From: Chromobacterium paludis
GTDB lineage: Bacteria; Pseudomonadota; Gammaproteobacteria; Burkholderiales; Chromobacteriaceae
DNA length: 64,000 nt
Assembly (NCBI RefSeq): GCF_008275125.1
Contig: NZ_CP043473.1
Coordinates: 1,860,001-1,924,000, forward strand
Reading direction: 5' to 3'
Below are positions 16,234 through 26,231 of this stretch, piece by piece. How positions within the stretch are numbered: the stretch's first letter is position 1; every line of letters starts with the position of its first letter. The translations under genes and the position numbers were made by a program. A model generated the notes under the pieces. That model was not told where the DNA came from, ran no database searches, and saw only the letters and a list, made by a program, of their open reading frames with translations.

Positions 16234-17217
16234 ATGAAGCGCCCTGGCCTGCTCCTGCTCTTCCTGCTTGTCGCCTGCCCAGCCTGGTGCCAGAGCCTCA
16301 AGCGAGTCTACGTGATAGACAGCTACTCGAAACAGTATGCCTGGAGCCGCGCCTACCGCGAGGCTCTGAAAACCGAGCTGTCACCCATCGCCAACCTTTC
16401 CTTCTACGAGCTGAACACCAAGGTCGATCCCCCTGACACGGTCCAGGCCACGGCAGACAAGCTGGTCCGTCTCATAGACCAGGACAAACCGGATCTGGTC
16501 ATTGCCGGGGACGATGCCTCACTGGAGCGAGTCGGCACCAAGACGGACCCGCAGATTCCCGTGGTCTACCTCGGCATCAACAACAACCCCAGGCGCTACT
16601 TCAAAAGCAGCCCCCATCATGTGACCGGCGTGCTGGAGCGGCCGCTGTTTTCGCGCAACATTCTCAGCATCGCGCCCTATGTCCCAGGCCGCTCGCACAA
16701 TGTGCTGATCCTGTTCGACAAAGAAACGACGGCCGACGTCATCCAGCGGGAAAGCTTCGACAATCTGCCGGCGGTGAAGCTAGGCATGTTCAACGTGATC
16801 ATGCAGCAAGCGCCCACCTTCGAGGACTGGCAGCAAGCGGTGCTGGGCGCCAAGGACACCTACCGCGCCATCTGGGTGGGACTGTATTTTGCCCTGCATG
16901 ATCGCAGCGGCCATTACATCCCCGGCGACGATGTCATGCGCTGGACCATGAAGCACACGCCGGTGCCGGTCTTTGCGTTCTGGAGCTTCGCCGTCGGGCC
17001 CCACCTGGCCCTGGGCGGCATCGTGCTGACAGGCGCCGAGCAAGGAATGGCCGCGTCCGCCATCGTGAAAGCCATACTGAAAGACCACGTGCCACCCGAC
17101 AAAATCTTTCCCACCATCCCATCCGAAGGCGCCTTCATTTTCAGCCGCTCCGGACTCGCGCACTGGGGTATCAGGCTGCCCGCCGCCATGCTGCAGAAGG
17201 CCACACTGCTGAACTGA
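16234..17217 (+). CDS. Lone periplasmic ABC-type substrate-binding protein
   Basis: 327 residues. Signal peptide MKRPGLLLLFLLVACPAWCQ, then SLKRVYVIDSYSKQYAWSRA. The fold resembles the uncharacterised ABC substrate-binding family (PF04392-like), with motifs DLVIAGDDASLERVG, IPVVYLGINNNPRRYF and GIVLTGAEQGMAASAIVK. No permease, ATPase or sensor kinase adjoins it, so it may work with a sensor or importer elsewhere. It follows the sugar operon by 113 bp but need not belong to it. The ribosome site is GAGGAGAACC. Confidence 0.75.
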   Translation: MKRPGLLLLFLLVACPAWCQSLKRVYVIDSYSKQYAWSRAYREALKTELSPIANLSFYELNTKVDPPDTVQATADKLVRLIDQDKPDLVIAGDDASLERVGTKTDPQIPVVYLGINNNPRRYFKSSPHHVTGVLERPLFSRNILSIAPYVPGRSHNVLILFDKETTADVIQRESFDNLPAVKLGMFNVIMQQAPTFEDWQQAVLGAKDTYRAIWVGLYFALHDRSGHYIPGDDVMRWTMKHTPVPVFAFWSFAVGPHLALGGIVLTGAEQGMAASAIVKAILKDHVPPDKIFPTIPSEGAFIFSRSGLAHWGIRLPAAMLQKATLLN

Positions 17218-17272
17218 CAATCCTGCTTGTCCAAGCTGCCAGCCCGCCGAATAATCAATAGTCAATAACAAC

Positions 17273-17303
17273 TTGAAAATAAATTTCAATAGTAAATTGA
17301 AAT
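17273..17303. promoter_or_regulatory. Alternating TTGAAA/TTTCAA palindromes upstream of katG
   Basis: TTGAAA (17273), TTTCAA (17284) and TTGAAA (17297) alternate. The right pair forms an 8-bp-arm palindrome: ATTTCAAT (17283-17290), 5 bp, ATTGAAAT (17296-17303). They lie 97 bp or more before the katG ATG in an AT-rich stretch and look like a repressor or activator site. They do not match the OxyR consensus I know. Confidence 0.4.
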
Positions 17304-17351
17304 GGCGGCGATAAAACTTACTCAATGGCCATGCCGCTGCATGTCAACTAA

Positions 17352-19610
<2,259 letters not shown>

Positions 19611-19620
19611 GCCCGCCGTC

Positions 19621-19653
19621 GCCGGCCGCCCTCCGCCAAGAGGGGCGGCTGGC
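19621..19653 (+). terminator. GC-rich hairpin after katG
   Basis: An 11-bp stem, GCCGGCCGCCC (19621-19631) with GGGCGGCTGGC (19643-19653), containing one G-T pair, 10 bp after the katG stop. There is no T-run, so termination may need Rho. Confidence 0.5.
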
Positions 19654-19793
19654 CTGACGCCGCCCTTGCAGACAACGCGCCTGACGGAATGCCTCAGCCA
19701 TATTGTCAGACAATGGGGTCTACATTACTCTGGTCCACATGGCCGCGCTCAAACAAGCGGCCGAACATAAACAGGACAAGAGGACCCCCATTG

Positions 19794-21107
19794 ATGAATG
19801 CTCGCCCGCTTAACCTGCCGTCCGCCCGACCGCTCGGGAAACAAGACTACAAAACGCTTTCGCTGGCAGCCCTGGGAGGCGCGCTGGAATTCTACGATTT
19901 CATCATTTTCGTGTTCTTCGCCGTGGTGCTGGGCAAGCTGTTCTTCCCCCCCAGCATGCCGGACTGGCTGAGCCAGCTACAAACCTACGGCATTTTCGCC
20001 GCGGGCTATCTGGCGCGCCCGCTCGGCGGCATCGTCATGGCGCACTTCGGCGACCTGTTCGGCCGCAAGCGCATGTTCACGCTGAGCATACTGCTGATGG
20101 CCCTGCCCACGCTGGCCATGGGCATGCTGCCCACCTACCACGACATCGGCATCGCCGCGCCCCTGCTGCTGCTGCTCCTGCGCATCCTGCAGGGCGCCGC
20201 CATAGGTGGGGAGGTCCCCGGCGCCTGGGTATTCGTGGCGGAGCACGCGCCCAGCCGCCACACCGGCTTCGCCTGCGGCGTGATCACATCCGGCTTGACC
20301 ATAGGCATACTGCTGGGCTCTCTGATCGCCACCGGCGTCAACCTGGCCTTCAGCCAGCACCAAATCGCGGAATGGGCATGGCGCGTGCCCTTCTTGATCG
20401 GCGGCGTATTCGGCATGGTAGCCATGCAGCTTCGGCAATGGCTGCGCGAAACCCCCGTGTTCGCCGAAATGAAGGCCAACAAAAAGCTGTCGCGCGAACT
20501 GCCCTTGAAAACCGTATTGCGGCAGCACAAGACCAATGTGGCGCTGTCCATGTTCCTGACCTGGTTCCTCGCCATCGCCATCGTGGTCGCCATCCTGATG
20601 ACGCCCGCCTATCTGCAGAAACAGCTGAACATCCTGCCGGTGGACTCGCTGCGCGCCAACAGCCTGGCGGTCGTCTCCCTGTCCCTGGGCTGCCTAGTAG
20701 CCGGCTGGCTGAGCGATCGCCTAGGCAGCGGCTTGACCCTGCTCGGCGGCAGCCTGCTGCTCGGCGCCAGCAGCCATGTGTTTTACACCCGCCTGGCCAT
20801 GGACAGCAGCCAGCTGTATCCCTTGTACACTTTGCTGGGCTTCAGCGTCGGCATCGTCGGCGCGGTGCCGCTGGTGATGGTGCGGGCCTTCCCCGCCGCC
20901 GTGCGTTTTTCCGGACTGTCCTTTTCCTACAACGTCGCTTACGCCGTCGCCGGCGGCCTGACGCCCATCCTGCTGTCCATCTGGCTGAAATACGACGCCA
21001 TGGCGCCCTCTTACTACCTGGCCGCGCAATGCCTGGTCGGCCTATCCATAGGCGCGTATCTGTTACGCCGGGAGAGAGCCGGCCTGCCCTTGACCTTGCA
21101 GGACTAG
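19794..21107 (+). CDS. MFS transporter, metabolite:H+ symporter family
   Basis: A 437-residue, 12-helix transporter. It has the symporter-family opening SLAALGGALEFYDFIIFVFF, the loop 2-3 motif HFGDLFGRKRMFTLSI and RILQGAAIGGEVPGAWVFVA. This fits the metabolite:H+ symporter (ProP/ShiA/citrate-type) branch; an organic-acid or osmolyte substrate is likely but not deducible. The ATG at 19794 follows AGAGGAC; upstream in-frame ATGs lack ribosome sites. Its stop overlaps the stop of convergent mtfA by 4 bp. Confidence 0.88.
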   Translation: MNARPLNLPSARPLGKQDYKTLSLAALGGALEFYDFIIFVFFAVVLGKLFFPPSMPDWLSQLQTYGIFAAGYLARPLGGIVMAHFGDLFGRKRMFTLSILLMALPTLAMGMLPTYHDIGIAAPLLLLLLRILQGAAIGGEVPGAWVFVAEHAPSRHTGFACGVITSGLTIGILLGSLIATGVNLAFSQHQIAEWAWRVPFLIGGVFGMVAMQLRQWLRETPVFAEMKANKKLSRELPLKTVLRQHKTNVALSMFLTWFLAIAIVVAILMTPAYLQKQLNILPVDSLRANSLAVVSLSLGCLVAGWLSDRLGSGLTLLGGSLLLGASSHVFYTRLAMDSSQLYPLYTLLGFSVGIVGAVPLVMVRAFPAAVRFSGLSFSYNVAYAVAGGLTPILLSIWLKYDAMAPSYYLAAQCLVGLSIGAYLLRRERAGLPLTLQD

Positions 21108-21955
21108 TCCGCGCTGGCAGGCATGCCGTCCGGCGGAGGCGGCAATAGCGCCGCCTCTTCCACCGGCGGCAGCCGCGCCGCCGGGTCTTGCCGATAGAAC
21201 TGGCTCAGCTGCCGGTACAGATCGGGATAATCCCTGAGCACCAGATGCGGGATCTCGAAGAAAGCCTCGCTGAGCACGGCGAAAAATTCCGCGGGATTTT
21301 CGCTGGCGTAAGGGTCCAGCCAGCCGTCCCGCCCATGGTCCACCGCGTGGCAGAACTGGCGGTAGGCCTGATTCCACGCCCGGCTCCACTCCTTGCGGTC
21401 CATTCCCCTGTGCAGGGGCGGCGCGCCATTGGCCGGCCCATCCAGCATATCGAACTGGTGGGCCGTCTCGTGGATCACCACATTCCAGCCGTCCAGCGAC
21501 GGCGATTCCCGCACGTCCGGCCAGGAAAACACCAGGGGCCCCTGATAGTGCGCCTGGCCTATCAGCACCTGTTCCGCCTCGTGCGTCAGGCCGATTCCAT
21601 CCTGCCAACGGTTGCGCACCACGAAGGGGGCCGGGTAAAGTACGGCCTCGCGCCAGTTGTCATAGGCGCGCATGCCCAGGTTCATCCCCGGCAGCGCAAG
21701 CTGCAGGGCCAGCCGGCAGCGCATGGCGTCGTCCACTTCCATATCTTCAAGGCCGGTAACGGTCTTGGCTCGCAGCAGTTCGCCTGCCAGCTTGACTAGG
21801 CGGTCTGCTTCTTCGGTCGACAACCCTTTTAGCAACGGCATGCAGGCCGCCTCCTCGCGCAAGCGCGCCAACAGGCCCGCCGGCATCCGTTTGCCGCCCA
21901 GGCGGCGCATCCAGTCTAATAGCATGAACTCTTGGCTCGGAATCGCGTCAGTCAT
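21104..21955 (-). CDS. mtfA: MtfA-type zinc peptidase (Mlc titration factor)
   Basis: A 283-residue cytoplasmic metallopeptidase. The zinc motif HExxH is in NVVIHETAHQFDMLDG and the third ligand is in SENPAEFFAVLSEAFFE. The order and spacing match MtfA/DgsA-anti-repressor proteins, which in E. coli bind the ROK repressor Mlc and regulate ptsG. The C-terminal tail is Pro-rich and unconserved. The start has AAGG close by; M11 is a possible alternative. It is divergent from the antiporter gene. Confidence 0.92.
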   Translation of the reverse strand: MTDAIPSQEFMLLDWMRRLGGKRMPAGLLARLREEAACMPLLKGLSTEEADRLVKLAGELLRAKTVTGLEDMEVDDAMRCRLALQLALPGMNLGMRAYDNWREAVLYPAPFVVRNRWQDGIGLTHEAEQVLIGQAHYQGPLVFSWPDVRESPSLDGWNVVIHETAHQFDMLDGPANGAPPLHRGMDRKEWSRAWNQAYRQFCHAVDHGRDGWLDPYASENPAEFFAVLSEAFFEIPHLVLRDYPDLYRQLSQFYRQDPAARLPPVEEAALLPPPPDGMPASAD

Positions 21956-21973
21956 TGAACCTTAGGGCGGGCC

Positions 21974-21993
21974 GCGGGCAATTCAATGCCCGC
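21974..21993. other. Hairpin in the mtfA/antiporter divergent gap
   Basis: GCGGGCA (21974-21980), loop ATTCAA, TGCCCGC (21987-21993). It lies between the two start codons in the 5' leaders of both genes. Its role is unknown. Confidence 0.35.
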
Positions 21994-22017
21994 CCCCGCG
22001 ATAAAGGAGAGAGCAGC

Positions 22018-23223
22018 ATGACCCTTCCCATCTGGCACACCCTGATGCTGAACCCGCTGGCGGCGTTCGGCATCCTGCTGGCGCTGGGCGTGATAGGCGG
22101 CCAAATCGCAGTGCGCGTCGCGCGCCTGCCCGCCATCACCGGCTACATCGTCACCGGCCTGATCATCGGCCCCTACAGCCTGAATCTGCTGAATCAACAA
22201 TTGCTGCAAGAAGCCTCGCTTTTCGTGCAGCTGGCGCTGGGCATCGCCCTGTTCGAAGCCGGCCGCCGCGTGGACCTGCGCTGGCTGCGCGTGGAAAAAA
22301 CCCTGCTGGCCACCTCCTTCCTGTACTGCCTGCTCGTCTTCGCCGCGCTGTTCGCGCTGCTGAACGGCGCCGGCTTTGGCGCGCCTGCCAGCCTGATGCT
22401 GGCCGCGTTGGGCATGGCCACCTCGCCCATCGTGGTGCTGGAGATCGTGCGCGAATCCCACGCCGACGGCCAGGTCAGCGAGCGCTTGCTGACCGCCACC
22501 GCGCTATCCAGCCTGCTGGCCATGACGGGCTTCGCCCTGGCGCTGTCCTACAGCCATCTGTCGGTCGATCACAGCGTGGAGGATGGCATCCTGATGCCAG
22601 GCTGGCTGATTCTGGGTTCGGCTGGCCTGGGGCTGATCGCCGGCCTGCTCACCACGCAATTGAACCGCTGGTTGGGCGGCCACCAGCGCGAGGCGCAGCG
22701 CGTGATGCTGTTCGGCCTGATCGCCCTGATGGTGGGCCTGGCCGACATGCTGCAGCTGCTGCCCCTGCTCGCCCTGCTGATCGCCGGCATGAGCACGCGC
22801 GGCATGCGCCATGGCTACACCGTCAGCGAACCCGGCATCCTGTCGCTGAGCCATGTGTTCACCGTCGCCTTCTTCGTCTCCGCCGGCGCCCATCTGTCGC
22901 CGCAGGCGCTGGCCTCGCATTGGCAGCTGGCGCTGCTGTGCCTGCTGCTGCGCAGCGGCATCGGCATGCTGGTATGGTGGCTGGCCGCGCGCGGCAACGG
23001 CCTGTCGCGCAAGCAGGGCGCGCTGCTGGGCCTGGCGCTGAGCCCGATGAACAGCGGCTCCGCCCTGCTGCTGGGCCTGGGCATGGTGTCGCTGGGCGAG
23101 GCGGCTCAAAACTTCAGCGCCGCGCTGATGGCCGCCTTGCTGATCAACGAGATTTTCGCCCCCATCTTCAGCCGGCTGGCCCTGCGCCTGGCCGGCGAGA
23201 CCGCAGGAGCCAGCCATGCTTGA
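22018..23223 (+). CDS. CPA2-family cation:proton antiporter (KefB-like)
   Basis: A 401-residue integral membrane protein with about 12-13 helices. It starts MTLPIWHTLMLNPLAAFG. The CPA2 opening is seen in RVARLPAITGYIVTGLIIGP and the family loop in GIALFEAGRRVDLRWLR. It lacks the TrkA-N/RCK regulatory domain of full KefB/KefC, so it is a transmembrane-only exchanger (K+ or Na+ for H+). ATG 22018 is chosen for the AAAGGAGA site; the frame opens at 21955. It overlaps the next gene by 8 bp. Confidence 0.87.
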   Translation: MTLPIWHTLMLNPLAAFGILLALGVIGGQIAVRVARLPAITGYIVTGLIIGPYSLNLLNQQLLQEASLFVQLALGIALFEAGRRVDLRWLRVEKTLLATSFLYCLLVFAALFALLNGAGFGAPASLMLAALGMATSPIVVLEIVRESHADGQVSERLLTATALSSLLAMTGFALALSYSHLSVDHSVEDGILMPGWLILGSAGLGLIAGLLTTQLNRWLGGHQREAQRVMLFGLIALMVGLADMLQLLPLLALLIAGMSTRGMRHGYTVSEPGILSLSHVFTVAFFVSAGAHLSPQALASHWQLALLCLLLRSGIGMLVWWLAARGNGLSRKQGALLGLALSPMNSGSALLLGLGMVSLGEAAQNFSAALMAALLINEIFAPIFSRLALRLAGETAGASHA

Positions 23224-24349
23224 ATTCACCCAAAGCCAGCCCCTCACCCTGGGCGTGGAGCTGGAGCTGATGATATTGAACCGCCGCGACTACAACCTGA
23301 CGCGCGGTTCCGACGATCTGCTGCTGCAGATCAACCGCAAGCCGCACGGCTTCGACATCAAGCCCGAAATCACCCAGGGCATGATAGAGATCGGCACCGC
23401 CGTTCATAGCGACGTCAACGCCATGCTGGAAGAGCTGCTGGCCATACGCAAACTGCTGGTGGACAGTGCGCACAAGCTGAATCTGGGCCTGGCCGGCGGC
23501 GGCGCCCACCCCTTCCAGCACTGGGACGACCAGCGCATCTATCCCAAGGAGCGCTACCATCTGGTTTCCGAACTGTACGGCTACCTGGCCAAGCAGTTCA
23601 CCGTCTACGGCCAGCACATCCACATCGGCTGCCCGGATGGCGACGTGGCCGTGCGGCTCACCCACTACCTGGCGCGCTACATCCCGCACTTCATCGCCCT
23701 GTCCGCCTCCTCGCCTTTCTACCAGGGCGTGGACACCGCCTTCCAGACCTCGCGCCTGACCAGCGTCAACGCCTTCCCGCTGTCCGGCTGCATGCCGGTG
23801 GTGAAGAACTGGGATGAGTTCAACCAATACTTCGAGCGCATGGAGTCGCTAGGCATCGTCGCCAGCATGAAGGACTTCTATTGGGACATCCGCCCCAAAC
23901 CGGAATACGGCACGGTGGAGATCCGCATCTGCGATACTCCGCTGTCGATAGAAACGCCGGTGCTGCTGGCCGCTTACGCCCAGATGCTGGCCAGGCGCTG
24001 CTTTGAAGAAGGCTGGGACGACATCTGCCCCGAGCCGTATCTCACCTACAGCTACAACCGCTTCCAGGCTTGCCGCTTCGGCTACGACGGCATGCTGGTG
24101 GACGCGCGCAGCAAACAGCAGCGCGGCCTGCAGGACGACTTGCTCGACACCCTGCGCGCGCTGGAGCCCCACGCCGAGGCGCTGGGCAGCCAGCGCCAGT
24201 TGGCCGCCTTGCGGCAAAAAGCGCTGAAATGCCATAGCGACAGCGGCTGGCTGCGCCAGGTGCATGAGCAAAGCGGCTCGCTCAGCGAAGTAGTGAGACG
24301 GCAAAGCGAACACTGGATGTACGCGGCGCCCGGAGTGGGCGTAAACTGA
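23216..24349 (+). CDS. YbdK-type carboxylate-amine ligase (GCS2 family)
   Basis: 377 residues of the glutamate-cysteine ligase family 2. Motifs: TLGVELELMILNRRDYNL, LGLAGGGAHPFQHW, YGQHIHIGCPDG, and YGTVEIRICDTPLSIET. YbdK has weak gamma-glutamyl-cysteine ligase activity in E. coli, and the true substrate is unsettled. The gene overlaps the antiporter gene by 8 bp. Co-expression of a glutathione-like ligase with a KefB-like antiporter recalls glutathione-gated K+ efflux, but that link is only suggestive. Confidence 0.92.
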   Translation: MLEFTQSQPLTLGVELELMILNRRDYNLTRGSDDLLLQINRKPHGFDIKPEITQGMIEIGTAVHSDVNAMLEELLAIRKLLVDSAHKLNLGLAGGGAHPFQHWDDQRIYPKERYHLVSELYGYLAKQFTVYGQHIHIGCPDGDVAVRLTHYLARYIPHFIALSASSPFYQGVDTAFQTSRLTSVNAFPLSGCMPVVKNWDEFNQYFERMESLGIVASMKDFYWDIRPKPEYGTVEIRICDTPLSIETPVLLAAYAQMLARRCFEEGWDDICPEPYLTYSYNRFQACRFGYDGMLVDARSKQQRGLQDDLLDTLRALEPHAEALGSQRQLAALRQKALKCHSDSGWLRQVHEQSGSLSEVVRRQSEHWMYAAPGVGVN

Positions 24350-24375
24350 GCCTCCGCTCACATGACTTTCGCATC

Positions 24376-25179
24376 ATGGCATTTGAACTTCCCGAACACC
24401 CGGCGCCAGACCTGCCCGCGCGCTGGTGCGTTTTCGACGGCGCGCAGCTGTGGCTGCGCGGCCAGTCCCTGCCCGACGCCGCGCCGGCCGGTTGCGCGCT
24501 GACCGCGCAGCGCTTTCTCGGCGTCCATGAGGGGCGCAATCTGTTCATGGCGGAGCTGGTGGGCGCGCCGCCGGCCGACGGGGAATGGCTGTCGCTGCGC
24601 CCCGCCCTGATGGCCATGCCGGCCAGCCAGGTCCAGGCCGCCGCCCGCGCGGCCCAGCTGCGCCAGTTTTTCCGCAGCCACCGCTTTTGCGGCCACTGCG
24701 CCGCCCCGCTGGCCGTCAGCCACGACCAACTTGGCCGACACTGCCCCAGCTGCGGCCAGGTCTACTATCCGCGCATCTCGCCGGCCATGATGGTGCTGGT
24801 CCAGCGCGGCCGCGAACTATTGCTGGCCCGCAGCCCGCACTTCGCGCCCGGCGTCTACAGCGCGCTGGCTGGCTTTGTCGAACCCGGCGAAACGCTGGAA
24901 GAATGCGTGCATCGCGAAACCTTCGAGGAAGTGGGCGTCAGGATCAAAAACCTGCGCTACGCCTTCTCCCAATCCTGGCCCTTCCCGCACTCGCTGATGC
25001 TGGCCTTCATCGCCGAGTACGAAGGCGGCGAGATCCACCCGCAAGAAGGCGAAATAGAAGACGCGCGCTGGTTCGACATCGACACCCTGCCCACGCTGCC
25101 TACGCCCATCTCCATCGCTCGCCATCTGATCGAGCATGCCTGCGGGCAGATGCGCGGCAACGGCGCCGCGTCGGCATAA
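24376..25179 (+). CDS. nudC: NudC, NADH pyrophosphatase / RNA deNADding enzyme
   Basis: 267 residues. The zinc ribbon is RFCGHCAAPL with HCPSCGQVYYPR. The complete Nudix box is GFVEPGETLEECVHRETFEE followed by VGV. The NudC-specific motif appears as SQSWPFPHSLM (usually SQPWPFP). It hydrolyses NADH and removes NAD caps from RNA. It lies 26 bp after ybdK, probably in the same operon. Confidence 0.96.
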   Translation: MAFELPEHPAPDLPARWCVFDGAQLWLRGQSLPDAAPAGCALTAQRFLGVHEGRNLFMAELVGAPPADGEWLSLRPALMAMPASQVQAAARAAQLRQFFRSHRFCGHCAAPLAVSHDQLGRHCPSCGQVYYPRISPAMMVLVQRGRELLLARSPHFAPGVYSALAGFVEPGETLEECVHRETFEEVGVRIKNLRYAFSQSWPFPHSLMLAFIAEYEGGEIHPQEGEIEDARWFDIDTLPTLPTPISIARHLIEHACGQMRGNGAASA

Positions 25180-25180
25180 G

Positions 25181-25254
25181 CGGCGGCAGGAATCGAACCC
25201 GCGCCCCTCTAGTGACAAGCCAGGCGCGCTAGCGGTCCAGCCGCTGGCCGCACA
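25181..25254 (-). pseudogene. Decayed tRNA-Thr(TGT)-like copy
   Basis: It starts 2 bp after the nudC stop. On the minus strand it aligns end to end with tRNA-Thr at 25994-26069. The T-arm/acceptor block at 25181-25198 is an 18-base exact inverted copy of 26046-26063. The anticodon-loop order CTTGTCA keeps TGT. A D-arm-like AGCGG/CCGCT stem and a GCGGG/CCTGC T-stem can form. The acceptor stem pairs over only about five bases and there is no CCA. It is probably a dead or rearranged tRNA copy. Confidence 0.6.
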
Positions 25255-25521
25255 GCGCTAGAGCCAAGACGCGCCGAGACAAGCGCCGGCAATTGCGCGG
25301 CAAAAAGCGCAAGACCGAATCAAGGGCTTTGTCGACAGTCCCAAGGGACGCTCTCGATGCCGCTTTCAAGAAGCGAACCATGGCTCCGCGCAGCCGCCGC
25401 GACGGATCCAGCGGCGGCGCTAACGGCCCAACGCCTGGCCGTCAGCCTCCACCATGCTAAAATAGGCAAGTCGCGCCACGATCCTGATCGTCGCTTTTAT
25501 CTCACTCCAACCGATAAAAAC

Positions 25522-25947
25522 ATGAAACTGATCACGCTCATTTCCCCGCTCGTCGCCATCGGCCTGGCCCTGGCCAGCCCCCTGAGCCAAGCGGAACCGG
25601 AAGACCAGCCGCTCCCCGGCGACTTCCAGCCCGCCCCCGCCGCCAAGCCGCTGCACCAGCCGCGCGCCAAGGCCGCCGCCGTGCCCCATGCCACCAAGGC
25701 GCACAAGTACAAGGGCAAAGCATCCCACGCCAAATCCGGCAAGACCCACGCCAAGAAACACGCGGCCAAGCCGCACGCCGGCAAACGCCACGCCAAAGCC
25801 AAGCCGGCCCGCACCTCCGCCAAGGCCCCCAAGGCCAGCCACGCGAAAAAGCACGTGCGCAAACCGGCCAAGGCGCATAAAGGCCATACCCATAAAAACA
25901 AGAAGCCAGCCGGCAAGCATCACCGCAAGCATAAAAAAACGCATTAA
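25522..25947 (+). CDS. Exported Lys/Ala/His-rich basic protein
   Basis: 141 residues. Signal peptide MKLITLISPLVAIGLALASP with likely cleavage after SQA. The mature part is low-complexity, dominated by Lys, Ala, His and Pro, with repeated HAKxxKxHAKKHAAKPHAGK-like segments from about residue 55 to the end. It has no Cys and no domain I recognise. It resembles histone-H1-like or metal/polyanion-binding tails, but no function can be assigned. No clear ribosome site precedes the ATG. It lies between the tRNA-Thr pseudogene and the intact tRNA-Thr. Confidence 0.65.
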   Translation: MKLITLISPLVAIGLALASPLSQAEPEDQPLPGDFQPAPAAKPLHQPRAKAAAVPHATKAHKYKGKASHAKSGKTHAKKHAAKPHAGKRHAKAKPARTSAKAPKASHAKKHVRKPAKAHKGHTHKNKKPAGKHHRKHKKTH

Positions 25948-25993
25948 GCCTATTGCCAAGCCATAAACAGCAAGGCATAATGCGCTCCTCTTC

Positions 25994-26069
25994 GCCGGTG
26001 TAGCTCAGTTGGTAGAGCACCTGACTTGTAATCAGGGGGTCGCGAGTTCGATTCCTGCCGCCGGCACCA
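25994..26069 (+). tRNA. tRNA-Thr (anticodon TGT)
   Basis: A 76-nt cloverleaf with encoded CCA. Acceptor GCCGGTG pairs with CGCCGGC, D-arm AGCTC...GAGC, anticodon stem CCTGA/TCAGG with loop CTTGTAA (anticodon 26027-26029), T-loop TTCGATT. The A52-C62 mismatch in the T-stem is also found in E. coli tRNA-Thr(UGU). The integrase pseudogene immediately downstream suggests the 3' end served as an attachment site. Confidence 0.97.
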
Positions 26070-26100
26070 ATTCTTGTTCCTAGGTCTTCCTGGGAATTCC

Positions 26101-26138
26101 AAAAAAGCCCGTAAACGCTAGCGTTTGCGGGCTTTTTC
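26101..26138 (+). terminator. Strong Rho-independent terminator after tRNA-Thr
   Basis: A long near-perfect palindrome: AAAAAGCCCG, then AAACGC, TA, GCGTTT, then CGGGCTTTTT, with single T and G between the stem parts. A-run and T-run on the two sides make it usable from both strands. Confidence 0.88.
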
Positions 26139-26183
26139 TTTCCTATGCTGTCCTGGCGATTCCGATAGCTTCCAACGCAATTC

Positions 26184-26205
26184 CGGGGTACATTTCGGGG
26201 TACAT
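26184..26205 (+). repeat. Tandem CGGGGTACAT repeats before the integrase
   Basis: Two copies of CGGGGTACAT (26184-26193 and 26196-26205), 12 bp apart, lie 27 bp upstream of the integrase start. Spaced GGGGTACAT repeats are familiar ahead of P4-type integrase genes, and could be arm sites or an autorepression site. This role is recalled from similar loci, not shown here. Confidence 0.5.
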
Positions 26206-26231
26206 CGCTAGTTCGATAAAGGAGATACCCC

